A stretch of DNA of 6,759 nt from Victivallales bacterium (GCA_016285335.1 JAEEQO010000162.1:1-6759), one strand, 5' to 3'. Counted from the first letter of the stretch, positions 1 through 6,429 are shown. Numbers and translations: made by a program. The notes: generated from the letters alone by a model not told the origin.

Positions 1-1
1 C

Positions 2-493
2 ATCCTGGTCTGGATCGTGGAGAACCGGAAAAAGTACGAGTTCGTCTTCCACGGCGGCTTCCCTCCGCTACTCGAAAAGTACGCCGACGATTTCACCCGC
101 ATCCCCGTCGGGCCGTTCCTGGATTATCCGCGCGTCCGCCGGTCCATCCGCGCCGACCTCTTCATCCAGCCGCTGATGCACTCCGTGTTCAACGAGTGCA
201 AGAGCCCGATCAAGCTGCTGGAATCGTGGGCCGAGGGCACGCCCGCGTTCGTGCAGAACCTCGGAAGCTACATGCACATCGCCCCGGAGGCGTGTTTCGA
301 CACGCCCGAAACGCTCGACCGCATGGTGAACGGGCTGTTCGCCGACCCGGACGCCCAGCTTCAGCTCATCCGCCGCAATTACGCCCGCATGGACGAGTTC
401 TGGCTCGACGATCATCTGGACGAATGGCTCGAGGTCATGCTGTTCCCGAAAGGACGCGGACGTCCGGGGTACGCCCCGACCATTTCCGTCTGA
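2..493 (+). CDS. Glycosyltransferase, C-terminal part (5' end outside window)
   Basis: The frame is open to the left edge (codons before the GTG at 17 read I-L-V-W-I), so this is the last 163 residues of a longer protein and the GTG is probably not the start. It ends in TGA at 491-493. The best-recognised segment is residues 64-80, NECKSPIKLLESWAEGT. This matches the C-terminal donor-binding loop of GT-B glycosyltransferases (GT4/Glyco_trans_1 type), where acidic residues and a P-x-K-xx-E stretch contact the nucleotide sugar. Here the two glutamates (E65 and E74) are separated by eight residues rather than the classic seven. A preceding D-L-F-I-Q-P and a following hydrophobic-Gly segment agree with the Rossmann-like second domain. 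Donor and acceptor cannot be told. The fold class is fairly secure, but the specific family is not, since the N-terminal domain is missing. No clear T-tract terminator follows the stop. Confidence 0.72.
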   Translation: MLVWIVENRKKYEFVFHGGFPPLLEKYADDFTRIPVGPFLDYPRVRRSIRADLFIQPLMHSVFNECKSPIKLLESWAEGTPAFVQNLGSYMHIAPEACFDTPETLDRMVNGLFADPDAQLQLIRRNYARMDEFWLDDHLDEWLEVMLFPKGRGRPGYAPTISV

Positions 494-501
494 TAAACAG
501 C

Positions 502-591
502 CGGAATCCCCGAAAAAAAGCGGAAATCCTCTTGTTTTTCCGGAAATCCGATATATATTGAAAGAAACACAGCCGGATTTTGACGGATTTT
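502..591. repeat. Cluster of CGGAAATCC / CGGATTT repeats around the esterase promoter
   Basis: CGGAAATCC occurs at 521-529 and 541-549, exactly 20 bases apart, with a related CGGAATCCC at 502-510. On the other side of the candidate -10 box, CGGATTTT occurs at 574-581 and 584-591, exactly 10 bases apart. CGGATTT is the reverse complement of AAATCCG (544-550), so the two groups are inverted relative to each other. The 10- and 20-base spacing would put the copies on one face of the helix. This is what a regulator binding site could look like. The role is inferred from position and spacing only. Confidence 0.4.
532..559 (+). promoter_or_regulatory. Candidate sigma-70 promoter for the esterase gene
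   Basis: A -10-like TATATT at 554-559 (five of six consensus bases) lies 16 bases after a weak -35-like TTGTTT at 532-537. Transcription would start near 566, giving a leader of about 110 bases before the ATG at 676. The -35 is poor, so the call rests mainly on the AT-rich -10 and on the need for a start in this spacer. Confidence 0.4.
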
Positions 592-658
592 CCCCTCAAA
601 ATGCGGCTCGGTCACGTCCCATACAACAACAGACATAACCACTTCAACAACCCCAAAC

Positions 659-667
659 AAAGGAAAG
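659..667 (+). promoter_or_regulatory. Ribosome binding site of the esterase (fixes the start at 676)
   Basis: AAAGGAAAG at 659-667 is a purine-rich Shine-Dalgarno match whose GGAAAG core sits 8 bases before ATG 676. It supports this ATG over the in-frame TTG at 580. The TTG start would put 32 polar residues in front of an otherwise perfect signal peptide. The leader upstream (about 618-658) is rich in A and C and poor in G, so probably unstructured. Confidence 0.7.
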
Positions 668-675
668 ACCTCATC

Positions 676-2241
676 ATGAAGAAAATGGTTCTCCTCCTTG
701 CAGCGGCGGTCTCCGCGTTCCTCGCTCTCCCGGGCGCCTACGCGGCATCGCTCTCCTGCTACAACATCTTCCAGGACAACATGTGCCTCCAGCGCCGCGC
801 CCCGATCAAGATCGCCGGCAAGGCCGACCCCGGCAAGACCGTCACGGTCACCATCGAAGGCACGAAGGCAAAGCCCGCCACCGCCAAGGCCGACGCCAAA
901 GGCGAGTGGGAAGCCAAAGTCGAGCCGCTTGAAGCCGGCGGCCCGTACACGGTGAAAGTCACCGACGGCACCGACACCAAGGAGTTCAAGAACGTCCTCA
1001 TCGGCGAAGTCTGGATCTGCGCCGGCCAGTCCAACATGGAACTGCCCGTCTCCACCGGCAACACCATGATCCAGATCAAGAACCACCAGCAGGAAGCCGC
1101 TGCGGCCGACTATCCGCGCATCCGCCTGATCGAAGTGCCGAAGACCAAGGCCCCCGGCGACGAGTTCGATGAAATCGTCGGCGTGAATAAGGATAGAAAT
1201 CTCGGCGTCTGGATGGAATGCAGCCCGAAGACCGTCCCGAACTTCTCCGCGGCCGGCTACTTTTTCGCCCGCCAGCTCCAGAAGGACCTCGACATCCCGG
1301 TCGGCCTCATCATGGTCGCGTGGGGCGGCGTCAACATCGAGACCTTCATCCCGGACAGCGAGTTCGCGAAGCACAACCGCAATGAAGCCAAGCAGATCGA
1401 AAACGCCCTGGTCGCGGGCGCGGCGAATCGGGCGACCGGACAGGCCGGCGGCCAGTTCAACAGCGAGAAGTTCCCCGGCACCATGTGGGGCGCAATGGCC
1501 CATCCGTGGACCAGATACACCGTCGGCGGCGTCCTGTTCTACCAGGGCGAATCCAACACCGGCAACACCGACTACTACGACCTCCACAAGATGCTCATCG
1601 AAGGCTGGCGCGAGAAGTTCAACGATCCGAAGCAGCCCTGGGTGATCTGCCAGCTCGCCGGATTCGAACAGTGGACCCCGATGAACCGTCTCCCCGAAGA
1701 CCAGTGGAAGGGCAAGGCCCCGATGGGCAGCAAGGTCGACGGCTGGGCGCTCACCCGCGAGATCCAGGACGAAATGTCCTACATCTATGAGAACGTCAGC
1801 AGCGTCCCGCTCATGGACATCGGCGACCAGTCCGACATCCACCCGCGCGACAAGCAGAGCCTCGGCTACCGCCTCGCCAAGCTCGTGGAATGGAAATATT
1901 TCGGCGGCGAACTCGGCGTCGGCCCGGTCTACGATCACATGGACGTCAAGGGCGACAAGTGCATCATCCACTTCAAGAACGTCGGCAAGGGCCTCACGAC
2001 TTCCGACGGCCAGGCCCCCGGCGCGTTCGCCATTGCGGGCGCTGACGGCAAGTTCGTCTGGGCCGACGCCAAGATCGTCGGCGACACCGTCGAAGTCTCC
2101 TCCGCCCAGGTCAAGGAGCCCAAGACCGTCCGTTTCGCCTACGTCATGTACCGCGGCGACGTCAACCTCATGAACAAGGACGGCTTCCCCGCCTATCCGT
2201 TCCGCACCGACAAGGTCAAAAACGAATACGAGAAGAAATAA
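676..2241 (+). CDS. Secreted sialate O-acetylesterase-family carbohydrate esterase (SASA/SGNH hydrolase)
   Basis: This 521-residue protein most likely removes O-acetyl groups from sialic acid or other acetylated glycans outside the cytoplasm. Residues 1-23 form a signal peptide (MKK, then a Leu/Ala-rich core) with an AYA cleavage site before Ala24. No lipobox is seen. Residues about 25-110 look like a beta-sandwich domain that opens with the family-typical 'IFQDNMCLQR' segment. The SGNH catalytic domain follows: GQSNM with nucleophile Ser119 (block I), YQGESN with Glu292, and DIHPRDK with candidate Asp387 and His389 of the catalytic set. A C-terminal beta-rich domain (about 410-515) completes the usual architecture. 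All key motifs are intact, so the enzyme should be active. Many relatives act on acetylated xylan or other glycans, so the sialic acid substrate is only a family label; no sialic acid genes are in view. It has its own candidate promoter and a terminator at 2306-2349, so it is probably transcribed alone. Codons strongly favour C at the third position. Confidence 0.9.
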   Translation: MKKMVLLLAAAVSAFLALPGAYAASLSCYNIFQDNMCLQRRAPIKIAGKADPGKTVTVTIEGTKAKPATAKADAKGEWEAKVEPLEAGGPYTVKVTDGTDTKEFKNVLIGEVWICAGQSNMELPVSTGNTMIQIKNHQQEAAAADYPRIRLIEVPKTKAPGDEFDEIVGVNKDRNLGVWMECSPKTVPNFSAAGYFFARQLQKDLDIPVGLIMVAWGGVNIETFIPDSEFAKHNRNEAKQIENALVAGAANRATGQAGGQFNSEKFPGTMWGAMAHPWTRYTVGGVLFYQGESNTGNTDYYDLHKMLIEGWREKFNDPKQPWVICQLAGFEQWTPMNRLPEDQWKGKAPMGSKVDGWALTREIQDEMSYIYENVSSVPLMDIGDQSDIHPRDKQSLGYRLAKLVEWKYFGGELGVGPVYDHMDVKGDKCIIHFKNVGKGLTTSDGQAPGAFAIAGADGKFVWADAKIVGDTVEVSSAQVKEPKTVRFAYVMYRGDVNLMNKDGFPAYPFRTDKVKNEYEKK

Positions 2242-2265
2242 TCGGTCCTGATTTCCGTGAGGTCG

Positions 2266-2286
2266 GGTCCCGGTAAATCCGGGACC
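2266..2286 (+). other. Small perfect stem-loop just after the esterase stop
   Basis: GGTCCCGG (2266-2273) and CCGGGACC (2279-2286) form a perfect 8-base-pair stem closed by the loop TAAAT. No T-run follows, so it is not a standard intrinsic terminator by itself. It lies 20 bases before a true terminator and may help stop transcription or protect the mRNA 3' end. CGGTCC at 2243-2248 could instead pair with GGACCG at 2282-2287, competing with this stem. Confidence 0.55.
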
Positions 2287-2305
2287 GCCTTCCTCAAAAT
2301 AATCC

Positions 2306-2349
2306 GCCGCCGGAACAACGATTTGCCGCTGTTCCGGCGGCTTTCTTTT
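2306..2349 (+). terminator. Intrinsic terminator of the esterase gene
   Basis: GCCGCCGGAACA (2306-2317) pairs perfectly with TGTTCCGGCGGC (2330-2341), a 12-base-pair GC-rich stem with a 12-base loop. TTTCTTTT follows immediately (2342-2349). This is a classic Rho-independent terminator, ending the esterase transcript about 65 to 110 bases after its stop codon. Confidence 0.88.
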
Positions 2350-2584
2350 GCAATCGCACTCCCCCCGTTTTCCCTCAAAAACAGAAAAATACAATGCCGT
2401 TCGCGGTCAGTAAACCTGTCGAGCGCGAGCCTCGGAAGGCGCGCTGCGCTCGACGTTTTCTGTTTGCCGCGAGGCGTGCACGGCATAGTGTTCCGCGGAG
2501 GCGTTTGCGATCCGAACGAAGTATCGGAAGCCCCCGGAAAAACGTTTTTTCCACGCGATTTTCTTTTTTCTATAAGGAAATCTC
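2350..2584. other. Long intergenic stretch with a GC-rich structured island, no convincing gene
   Basis: No reading frame here has family resemblance or a good ribosome binding site. A GC-rich island (about 2398-2535) stands between AT-rich flanks. It contains the hairpin at 2418-2454, an imperfect direct repeat CCGCGAGGCGT / CCGCGGAGGCGT (about 2467-2477 and 2493-2504), and two copies of TCGGAAG (2432-2438, 2524-2530). Next come a near-palindrome of A and T runs, GGAAAAACGTTTTTTCC (2536-2552), and a T-rich stretch (about 2559-2570). The island could be an interspersed repeat, a small RNA or a decayed gene. I cannot decide between these from the sequence alone. Confidence 0.45.
2418..2459 (+). 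other. Strong GC hairpin followed by T's (terminator-like or structured RNA)
   Basis: GTCGAGCGC (2418-2426) pairs perfectly with GCGCTCGAC (2446-2454). Inside lies a second stem, GCCT (2429-2432) with AGGC (2437-2440), closing a four-base CGGA loop. GTTTT follows at 2455-2459. It could be a second terminator, the 3' end of a small RNA, or the core of a dispersed hairpin repeat. The stem is directly visible, and its role is inferred. Confidence 0.5.
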
Positions 2585-2612
2585 TTGAAATTTCAGGAAA
2601 AGCCTGTATAGT
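2585..2612 (+). promoter_or_regulatory. Sigma-70-type promoter of ppdK
   Basis: TTGAAA at 2585-2590 (five of six -35 consensus bases) is followed after 16 bases by TATAGT at 2607-2612 (five of six -10 bases). Transcription would start near 2619, giving a leader of about 73 bases. The leader is A-rich and G-poor, ending in a good Shine-Dalgarno sequence. It is the best promoter match I found in the window. Confidence 0.65.
2586..2595. promoter_or_regulatory. TGAAATTTCA palindrome overlapping the ppdK -35 box (operator candidate)
   Basis: TGAAATTTCA is a perfect 10-base palindrome that covers five bases of the -35 hexamer. The same 10 bases recur at 6578-6587 upstream of another candidate promoter. 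A protein bound here would block RNA polymerase, so it would act as a repressor site. The regulator is unknown and none is encoded in the window. Confidence 0.4.
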
Positions 2613-2679
2613 AAATAGTTAATTTTTCCACATCGGCTGAAAACAAAAAACACGCAAGAAACGCAAAAACAACTGTTAG

Positions 2680-2685
2680 AAAGGA
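2680..2685 (+). promoter_or_regulatory. Ribosome binding site of ppdK
   Basis: AAAGGA at 2680-2685 lies 6 bases before ATG 2692, a strong Shine-Dalgarno match at a suitable distance. It fixes this ATG as the start, which also agrees with the usual PPDK N-terminus. Confidence 0.8.
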
Positions 2686-2691
2686 TTTCGC

Positions 2692-5457
2692 ATGAAGAAA
2701 TCTTCCGCGAAAAAGTACGTCTACCTGTTCGGAAAAGGTATGTGCGACGGCGACAAAGACATGAATGAACTGCTCGGCGGCAAAGGCGCCAATCTCGCCG
2801 AAATGGCCAAGCTCGGCCTCCCGGTCCCTGCCGGGTTCACCATTACGACCGAATGCTGCGTCGATTATTTCGCGAACGGCCAGAAGAATCCCGCCGGCCT
2901 CGACGCCCAGGTCACGGCCGCTCTCGCCAAGGTTGAAAAAGTCATGGGCATGAAGTACGGCGACAAGGACAATCCGCTGCTCGTCTCCTGCCGTTCCGGC
3001 GCCCGCAAGTCCATGCCCGGCATGATGGAGACCGTCCTGAACGTCGGTCTCGCCACCAGCACGATCCCCGGCCTCGTGAAGCGCACCGGCGGCAACGAAC
3101 GGTTCGTCTACGACGCCTACCGCCGCCTCATCATGATGTACTCCGACGTCGTGATGGAAAAGGCCGAGGGCATCGAGCCCGCCGAGGGCTGCGCCATCCG
3201 CAAGCAGCTCGACGCCATGCTCGACGACCTGAAGAACGCCAAAGGATACAAGAGCGACACCGATCTTTCCGTCGCCGACCTGAAGAAGCTTTGCAAGGAC
3301 TTCAAGGTCCGCATCAAGAAGGTCCTGAAGAAGGAATTCCCGGACGATCCCATGCTCCAGCTCCAGGGCGCGATCGGCGCCGTCTTCAAGAGCTGGAACG
3401 GCAAGAAGGCCGTCTCCTACCGCCGCATCGAGGGCATCCCGGACGACTGGGGCACCGCCGTCAACGTCCAGAGCATGGTCTTCGGCAACATGGGCGAAAC
3501 CTCCGCCACCGGCGTGGCGTTCACCCGCGACCCCGCCACCGGCGACAACAAGTTCTACGGCGAATGGCTGATCAACGCCCAGGGCGAAGACGTCGTGGCC
3601 GGCACCCGCACGCCGTTCCCGCTGAACGACGAGACCAAGAACGAGCAGAACAAGCACCTGACCAGCATGCAGGAAATGCTGCCGAAGACCTACAAGGAAC
3701 TCGTCGGCATCCGCAACAAGCTCGAGCACCACTACCACGACATGCTCGACATCGAGTTCACCATCCAGGACAAGAAGCTCTTCATGCTCCAGTGCCGCGT
3801 CGGCAAGCGCACCGGCACCGCCGCCCTGAACATGGCCATGGACATGCTCAAGGAGCATCTCATCGACGAGAAGACCGCCGTCATGCGCGTCGCTCCCGCC
3901 CAGCTCGACGAACTCCTCCACCCGATCCTCGACCAGAAGGCCGAAAAGGCCGCCAAGGTCATCGTGAAGGGCCTCCCCGCCGGTCCCGGCGGCGCGGTCG
4001 GACGCATCGTCTTCAACTCCGAGGACGCCATGGCCTGCCACAAGAAGAAACTCCCGTGCATCATGGTCCGTGAAGAGACCAATCCGGAAGACGTCGACGG
4101 CATGCGCGCCGCCACCGGCATCCTGACCGCCCGCGGCGGCATGACCAGCCACGCGGCCCTCGTCTGCCGCGGCTGGGGCAAGTGCTGCATCGTCGGCGCT
4201 GCCGACATCCAGGTCGACGAGGTCAAGAAGACCCTCAAGATCGGCAAGCAGACGTTCAAGGAAGGCGACATGCTCAGCCTGAACGGCACCCGCGGCTATG
4301 TGTACGCCGGCGCCCTGAAGACCGTCGACTCCAGCGAAAACGAACAGCTCAAGAAGTTCATGAAGCTCGTCGACAAGTTCAAAAAGCTCGGCGTCCGCGC
4401 CAATGCCGACACCGCCGAAGACGCCGCCAAGGCACGCGCGTTCGGCGCCGAGGGCATCGGCCTCTTCCGCACCGAGCACATGTTCTACGGCGGCAACGAG
4501 AAGCCGCTCTTCGCGCTCCGCAAAATGATCCTCAGCAGCACGCCCGAAGAGCGCGTCGCCGCCCTGAACGAACTCTTCCCCTACGTCAAGAAGGACGTCC
4601 TCGCCACCATGAAGGCGATGGAAGGCCTCCCGGTGACCATCCGCTTCCTCGATCCGCCGCTGCACGAGTTCGTGCCGCACACGAAGGAACAGCAGCTTGA
4701 GCTCGCGAAGTCCATCGGCATCACTCACGCGGAGTTCCTGAAGCGCGCCGACGCCCTGAAGGAATCCAACCCGATGATGGGGCACCGCGGCGTCCGCCTC
4801 GGCGTCACCTATCCCGAGATCACCGCCATGCAGGCGCGCGCCATCTTCGAGGCTGCCGCCGAGATCGAGAAGAAGGACAAGAAGCGCTGTCACATCGAAA
4901 TGATGATCCCCGTGACCTGCGATCCGAACGAGCTCAAGGACCAGAAGAAGATCATCGAAAAGGTCGAGGCGGAAGTCGCCGCGAAGAACAAGATCAAAAA
5001 GTTCGACTACATGGTCGGCACCATGATCGAGATCCCGCGCGCCGCCATCCTCGCCGGCAAGATGGCCGAGGAAGCCGAATTCTTCTCCTTCGGCACCAAC
5101 GACCTCACCCAGATGACCTTCGGCTTCTCCCGCGACGACATCGGCGCCTTCGTCGGCGAATACCTCAACAAGGACATCATCCCCGCCGATCCCTTCCAGA
5201 CCATCGACCGCGACGGCGTCGGCTGGATGATCCGTCACGCTGTCGAGGCCGGACGCGCCACGCGCAAGAACCTGAAAGCCGGCATCTGCGGCGAACAGGG
5301 CGGCGAACCGAAGTCCGTGGAGTTCTGCCACGAAGTCGGCCTGACCTACGTCTCCTGCAGCACCTACCGCGTGCCCATCGCACGTCTGGCCGCCGCGCAG
5401 GCCGCCATCAAGTCCGAGGCCGCTGCCAAGGCCGCGAAGAAGGCGAAACGGAAATAA
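2692..5457 (+). CDS. ppdK: Pyruvate, phosphate dikinase (PPDK)
   Basis: This cytoplasmic enzyme interconverts pyruvate + ATP + phosphate with phosphoenolpyruvate + AMP + diphosphate. It can serve PPi-linked glycolysis or gluconeogenesis. The three domains are intact over 921 residues. The N-terminal ATP-grasp domain has GGKGANLAEM with Lys31 and RSGARKSMPGMM with Arg101. The swivelling phosphohistidine domain has GGMTSHAA with Thr485 and the phosphorylated His487. The C-terminal PEP/pyruvate TIM barrel has Arg593 (FRTEHMF), Arg651 (IRFLDPPLHEF), Glu780 (GTMIEIPRAA), Asn803 (GTNDLTQMTFG) and catalytic Cys866 (GICGEQGG). These match the active-site residues known from Clostridium symbiosum PPDK. 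Oddities are Gln869 where the family usually has His (CGEHGG), and a length above the roughly 875 usual for bacteria. The extra length comes from small insertions and a basic Ala/Lys tail (about 904-921). GWGKCC near the phosphohistidine site recalls plant PPDKs. It has its own promoter and terminator, and its heavily C-ending codons suggest high expression. Confidence 0.97.
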   Translation: MKKSSAKKYVYLFGKGMCDGDKDMNELLGGKGANLAEMAKLGLPVPAGFTITTECCVDYFANGQKNPAGLDAQVTAALAKVEKVMGMKYGDKDNPLLVSCRSGARKSMPGMMETVLNVGLATSTIPGLVKRTGGNERFVYDAYRRLIMMYSDVVMEKAEGIEPAEGCAIRKQLDAMLDDLKNAKGYKSDTDLSVADLKKLCKDFKVRIKKVLKKEFPDDPMLQLQGAIGAVFKSWNGKKAVSYRRIEGIPDDWGTAVNVQSMVFGNMGETSATGVAFTRDPATGDNKFYGEWLINAQGEDVVAGTRTPFPLNDETKNEQNKHLTSMQEMLPKTYKELVGIRNKLEHHYHDMLDIEFTIQDKKLFMLQCRVGKRTGTAALNMAMDMLKEHLIDEKTAVMRVAPAQLDELLHPILDQKAEKAAKVIVKGLPAGPGGAVGRIVFNSEDAMACHKKKLPCIMVREETNPEDVDGMRAATGILTARGGMTSHAALVCRGWGKCCIVGAADIQVDEVKKTLKIGKQTFKEGDMLSLNGTRGYVYAGALKTVDSSENEQLKKFMKLVDKFKKLGVRANADTAEDAAKARAFGAEGIGLFRTEHMFYGGNEKPLFALRKMILSSTPEERVAALNELFPYVKKDVLATMKAMEGLPVTIRFLDPPLHEFVPHTKEQQLELAKSIGITHAEFLKRADALKESNPMMGHRGVRLGVTYPEITAMQARAIFEAAAEIEKKDKKRCHIEMMIPVTCDPNELKDQKKIIEKVEAEVAAKNKIKKFDYMVGTMIEIPRAAILAGKMAEEAEFFSFGTNDLTQMTFGFSRDDIGAFVGEYLNKDIIPADPFQTIDRDGVGWMIRHAVEAGRATRKNLKAGICGEQGGEPKSVEFCHEVGLTYVSCSTYRVPIARLAAAQAAIKSEAAAKAAKKAKRK

Positions 5458-5476
5458 TCCGCTTCTCCGACTTTAT

Positions 5477-5509
5477 CGGGGTGTCCGTTTCGCGGGCACC
5501 CCGTTTTTT
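5477..5509 (+). terminator. Intrinsic terminator of ppdK
   Basis: CGGGGTGTCCG (5477-5487) pairs with CGGGCACCCCG (5493-5503) over 11 base pairs, one being a G-U wobble. The loop is TTTCG and six T's follow (5504-5509). It starts 19 bases after the ppdK stop and should end that transcript efficiently, leaving only 29 bases before the next gene. Confidence 0.93.
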
Positions 5510-5538
5510 CTCCAAACAATAACTTGTCAGCTTCAATT

Positions 5539-6429
5539 ATGGATTTCTCCGGTCGCCCCGTTTCCTTCTTCTATCCCTGGCGGTTCGTCTCGCGCGAACT
5601 CTACCGTTCGATCATGGTCGATTTCCGCGACAACGGCGCGGACCGCCTCGTGATCGTGCAGGAATGGATGGAACGCATCCTGAACGACCACGTGTTTTAC
5701 CTGGACCTGCTGGAAATGGTCCGCGATGCCGGGGTGAAGCTGTTCGAGGTGCATGCGCCGAACGGCCCGCATTGGGACCTCTCCTGCATTTTCGAGGGGC
5801 GGCGCGGGCTGATGATCGATGGACACAAACGCGCGCTGTGCTACGCCGCGGAGACCGGCTGCCGCACGTACACGATCCATATCGGCGCGGGGCAGTACAA
5901 CCGGTTCCGCACGCCCGTTCAGCAGATCCGCGAAGCCGCACTCCGCACGCTCGACGAGCTCGTCCCGCACGCGGAAAAACTCGGCGTGGTGATCGCGGTC
6001 GAGAACAGTTTCGAGCCGCCGAACACGCCCGACGAGGTGCTGTTCCTGCTCGAACATTTCAAGTCGCCCGCGCTCGGCTGCTGTTACGACGCCGGACACG
6101 CGAACGTGATGGCGCCCGCCCCCGGCAAACGCCAGGATCTTTACTGCTCCGTGATGAAGGAGATCTGGGACGGTCGCGTGGTCGAATATCCCGATGCGCT
6201 CGGCAAGCTCGCGCCGTACGTCGTGACCGCGCATCTGCACGACAACGACGGGTACCGCGACGCCCATACGCTGCCCGGCAGCGGCTCGGTCGACTGGCCC
6301 GCCATCCTCGCGAAGCTCGCCGCGTGTCCGCGTCTGATCTCCGTGCAGTCGGAGGTGCATTGCGACCGCGCGGAAAACGAGGTCACGCCCGGCCGAATCT
6401 GCCGGAAGTTCGCGGAGCTTTTCCGCTGA
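5539..6429 (+). CDS. Sugar phosphate isomerase/epimerase-like TIM-barrel protein (xylose isomerase-like)
   Basis: This 296-residue protein belongs by motif to the xylose-isomerase-like/AP-endonuclease-2 TIM-barrel superfamily (COG1082 type). Members isomerise or epimerise sugars, inositols or hydroxypyruvate using a divalent metal. Visible candidate metal and active-site residues, each at a strand end, are His72 (EVHAPNG), His114 (TIHIG), Glu155 (AVENSF), Asp184 and His187 (YDAGHAN), His232/His234 and Asp235 (HLHDNDG), and Glu272 (QSEVH). The Glu-Asp-His-Glu order matches that of tagatose-3-epimerase-type enzymes, and GSGSVDW is a common motif after the histidines. No signal peptide is seen, so it is cytoplasmic. 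Substrate cannot be inferred. ATG 5539 is preferred over the in-frame TTG at 5524, but neither has a clear Shine-Dalgarno sequence. It follows the ppdK terminator closely, and no convincing promoter lies between. Its codons use more GCG and CTG than ppdK, suggesting lower expression. Confidence 0.88.
   Translation: MDFSGRPVSFFYPWRFVSRELYRSIMVDFRDNGADRLVIVQEWMERILNDHVFYLDLLEMVRDAGVKLFEVHAPNGPHWDLSCIFEGRRGLMIDGHKRALCYAAETGCRTYTIHIGAGQYNRFRTPVQQIREAALRTLDELVPHAEKLGVVIAVENSFEPPNTPDEVLFLLEHFKSPALGCCYDAGHANVMAPAPGKRQDLYCSVMKEIWDGRVVEYPDALGKLAPYVVTAHLHDNDGYRDAHTLPGSGSVDWPAILAKLAACPRLISVQSEVHCDRAENEVTPGRICRKFAELFR

Noticed and set aside
505..543. Possible terminator after the glycosyltransferase
   Set aside because: Only short, bulged or AT-only stems can be drawn (for example CGGAAA 521-526 with TTTCCG 537-542), with no T-run after them. 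They overlap the putative promoter repeats.
580..675. Longer esterase start at TTG 580
   Set aside because: It would place 32 polar residues before a perfect signal peptide, and the Shine-Dalgarno sequence at 659-667 points to ATG 676.
1180..1200. Patch of AT-richer codons (including AGA) inside the esterase
   Set aside because: It is short, in frame, and another AGA occurs later in the gene. It fits a variable surface loop rather than an insertion.
412..2394. A 660-residue open frame on the minus strand opposite the esterase
   Set aside because: Same shadow effect of strong codon bias. It has no recognisable domain, and it runs across the esterase terminator and promoter.
2536..2552. GGAAAAACGTTTTTTCC near-palindrome as a terminator or operator
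   Set aside because: The stem is almost all A-T and one base off perfect. Runs of A and T are common in this spacer, so there is too little to call a function.
2257..2622. A 121-residue plus-strand frame (and a 64-residue one at 2394-2588) in the spacer
   Set aside because: They cross the esterase terminator or the ppdK promoter region, have no good ribosome binding site, and give Arg/Ser-rich sequence without family resemblance.
2593..5331. A 912-residue open frame on the minus strand opposite ppdK
   Set aside because: It mirrors ppdK. The C-ending codons of ppdK read as G-starting codons on the other strand, which avoids stops. The translation is a low-complexity mix of Asp, Glu, Val, Gly, Ala, Leu and His with no family motif, and ppdK is certain.
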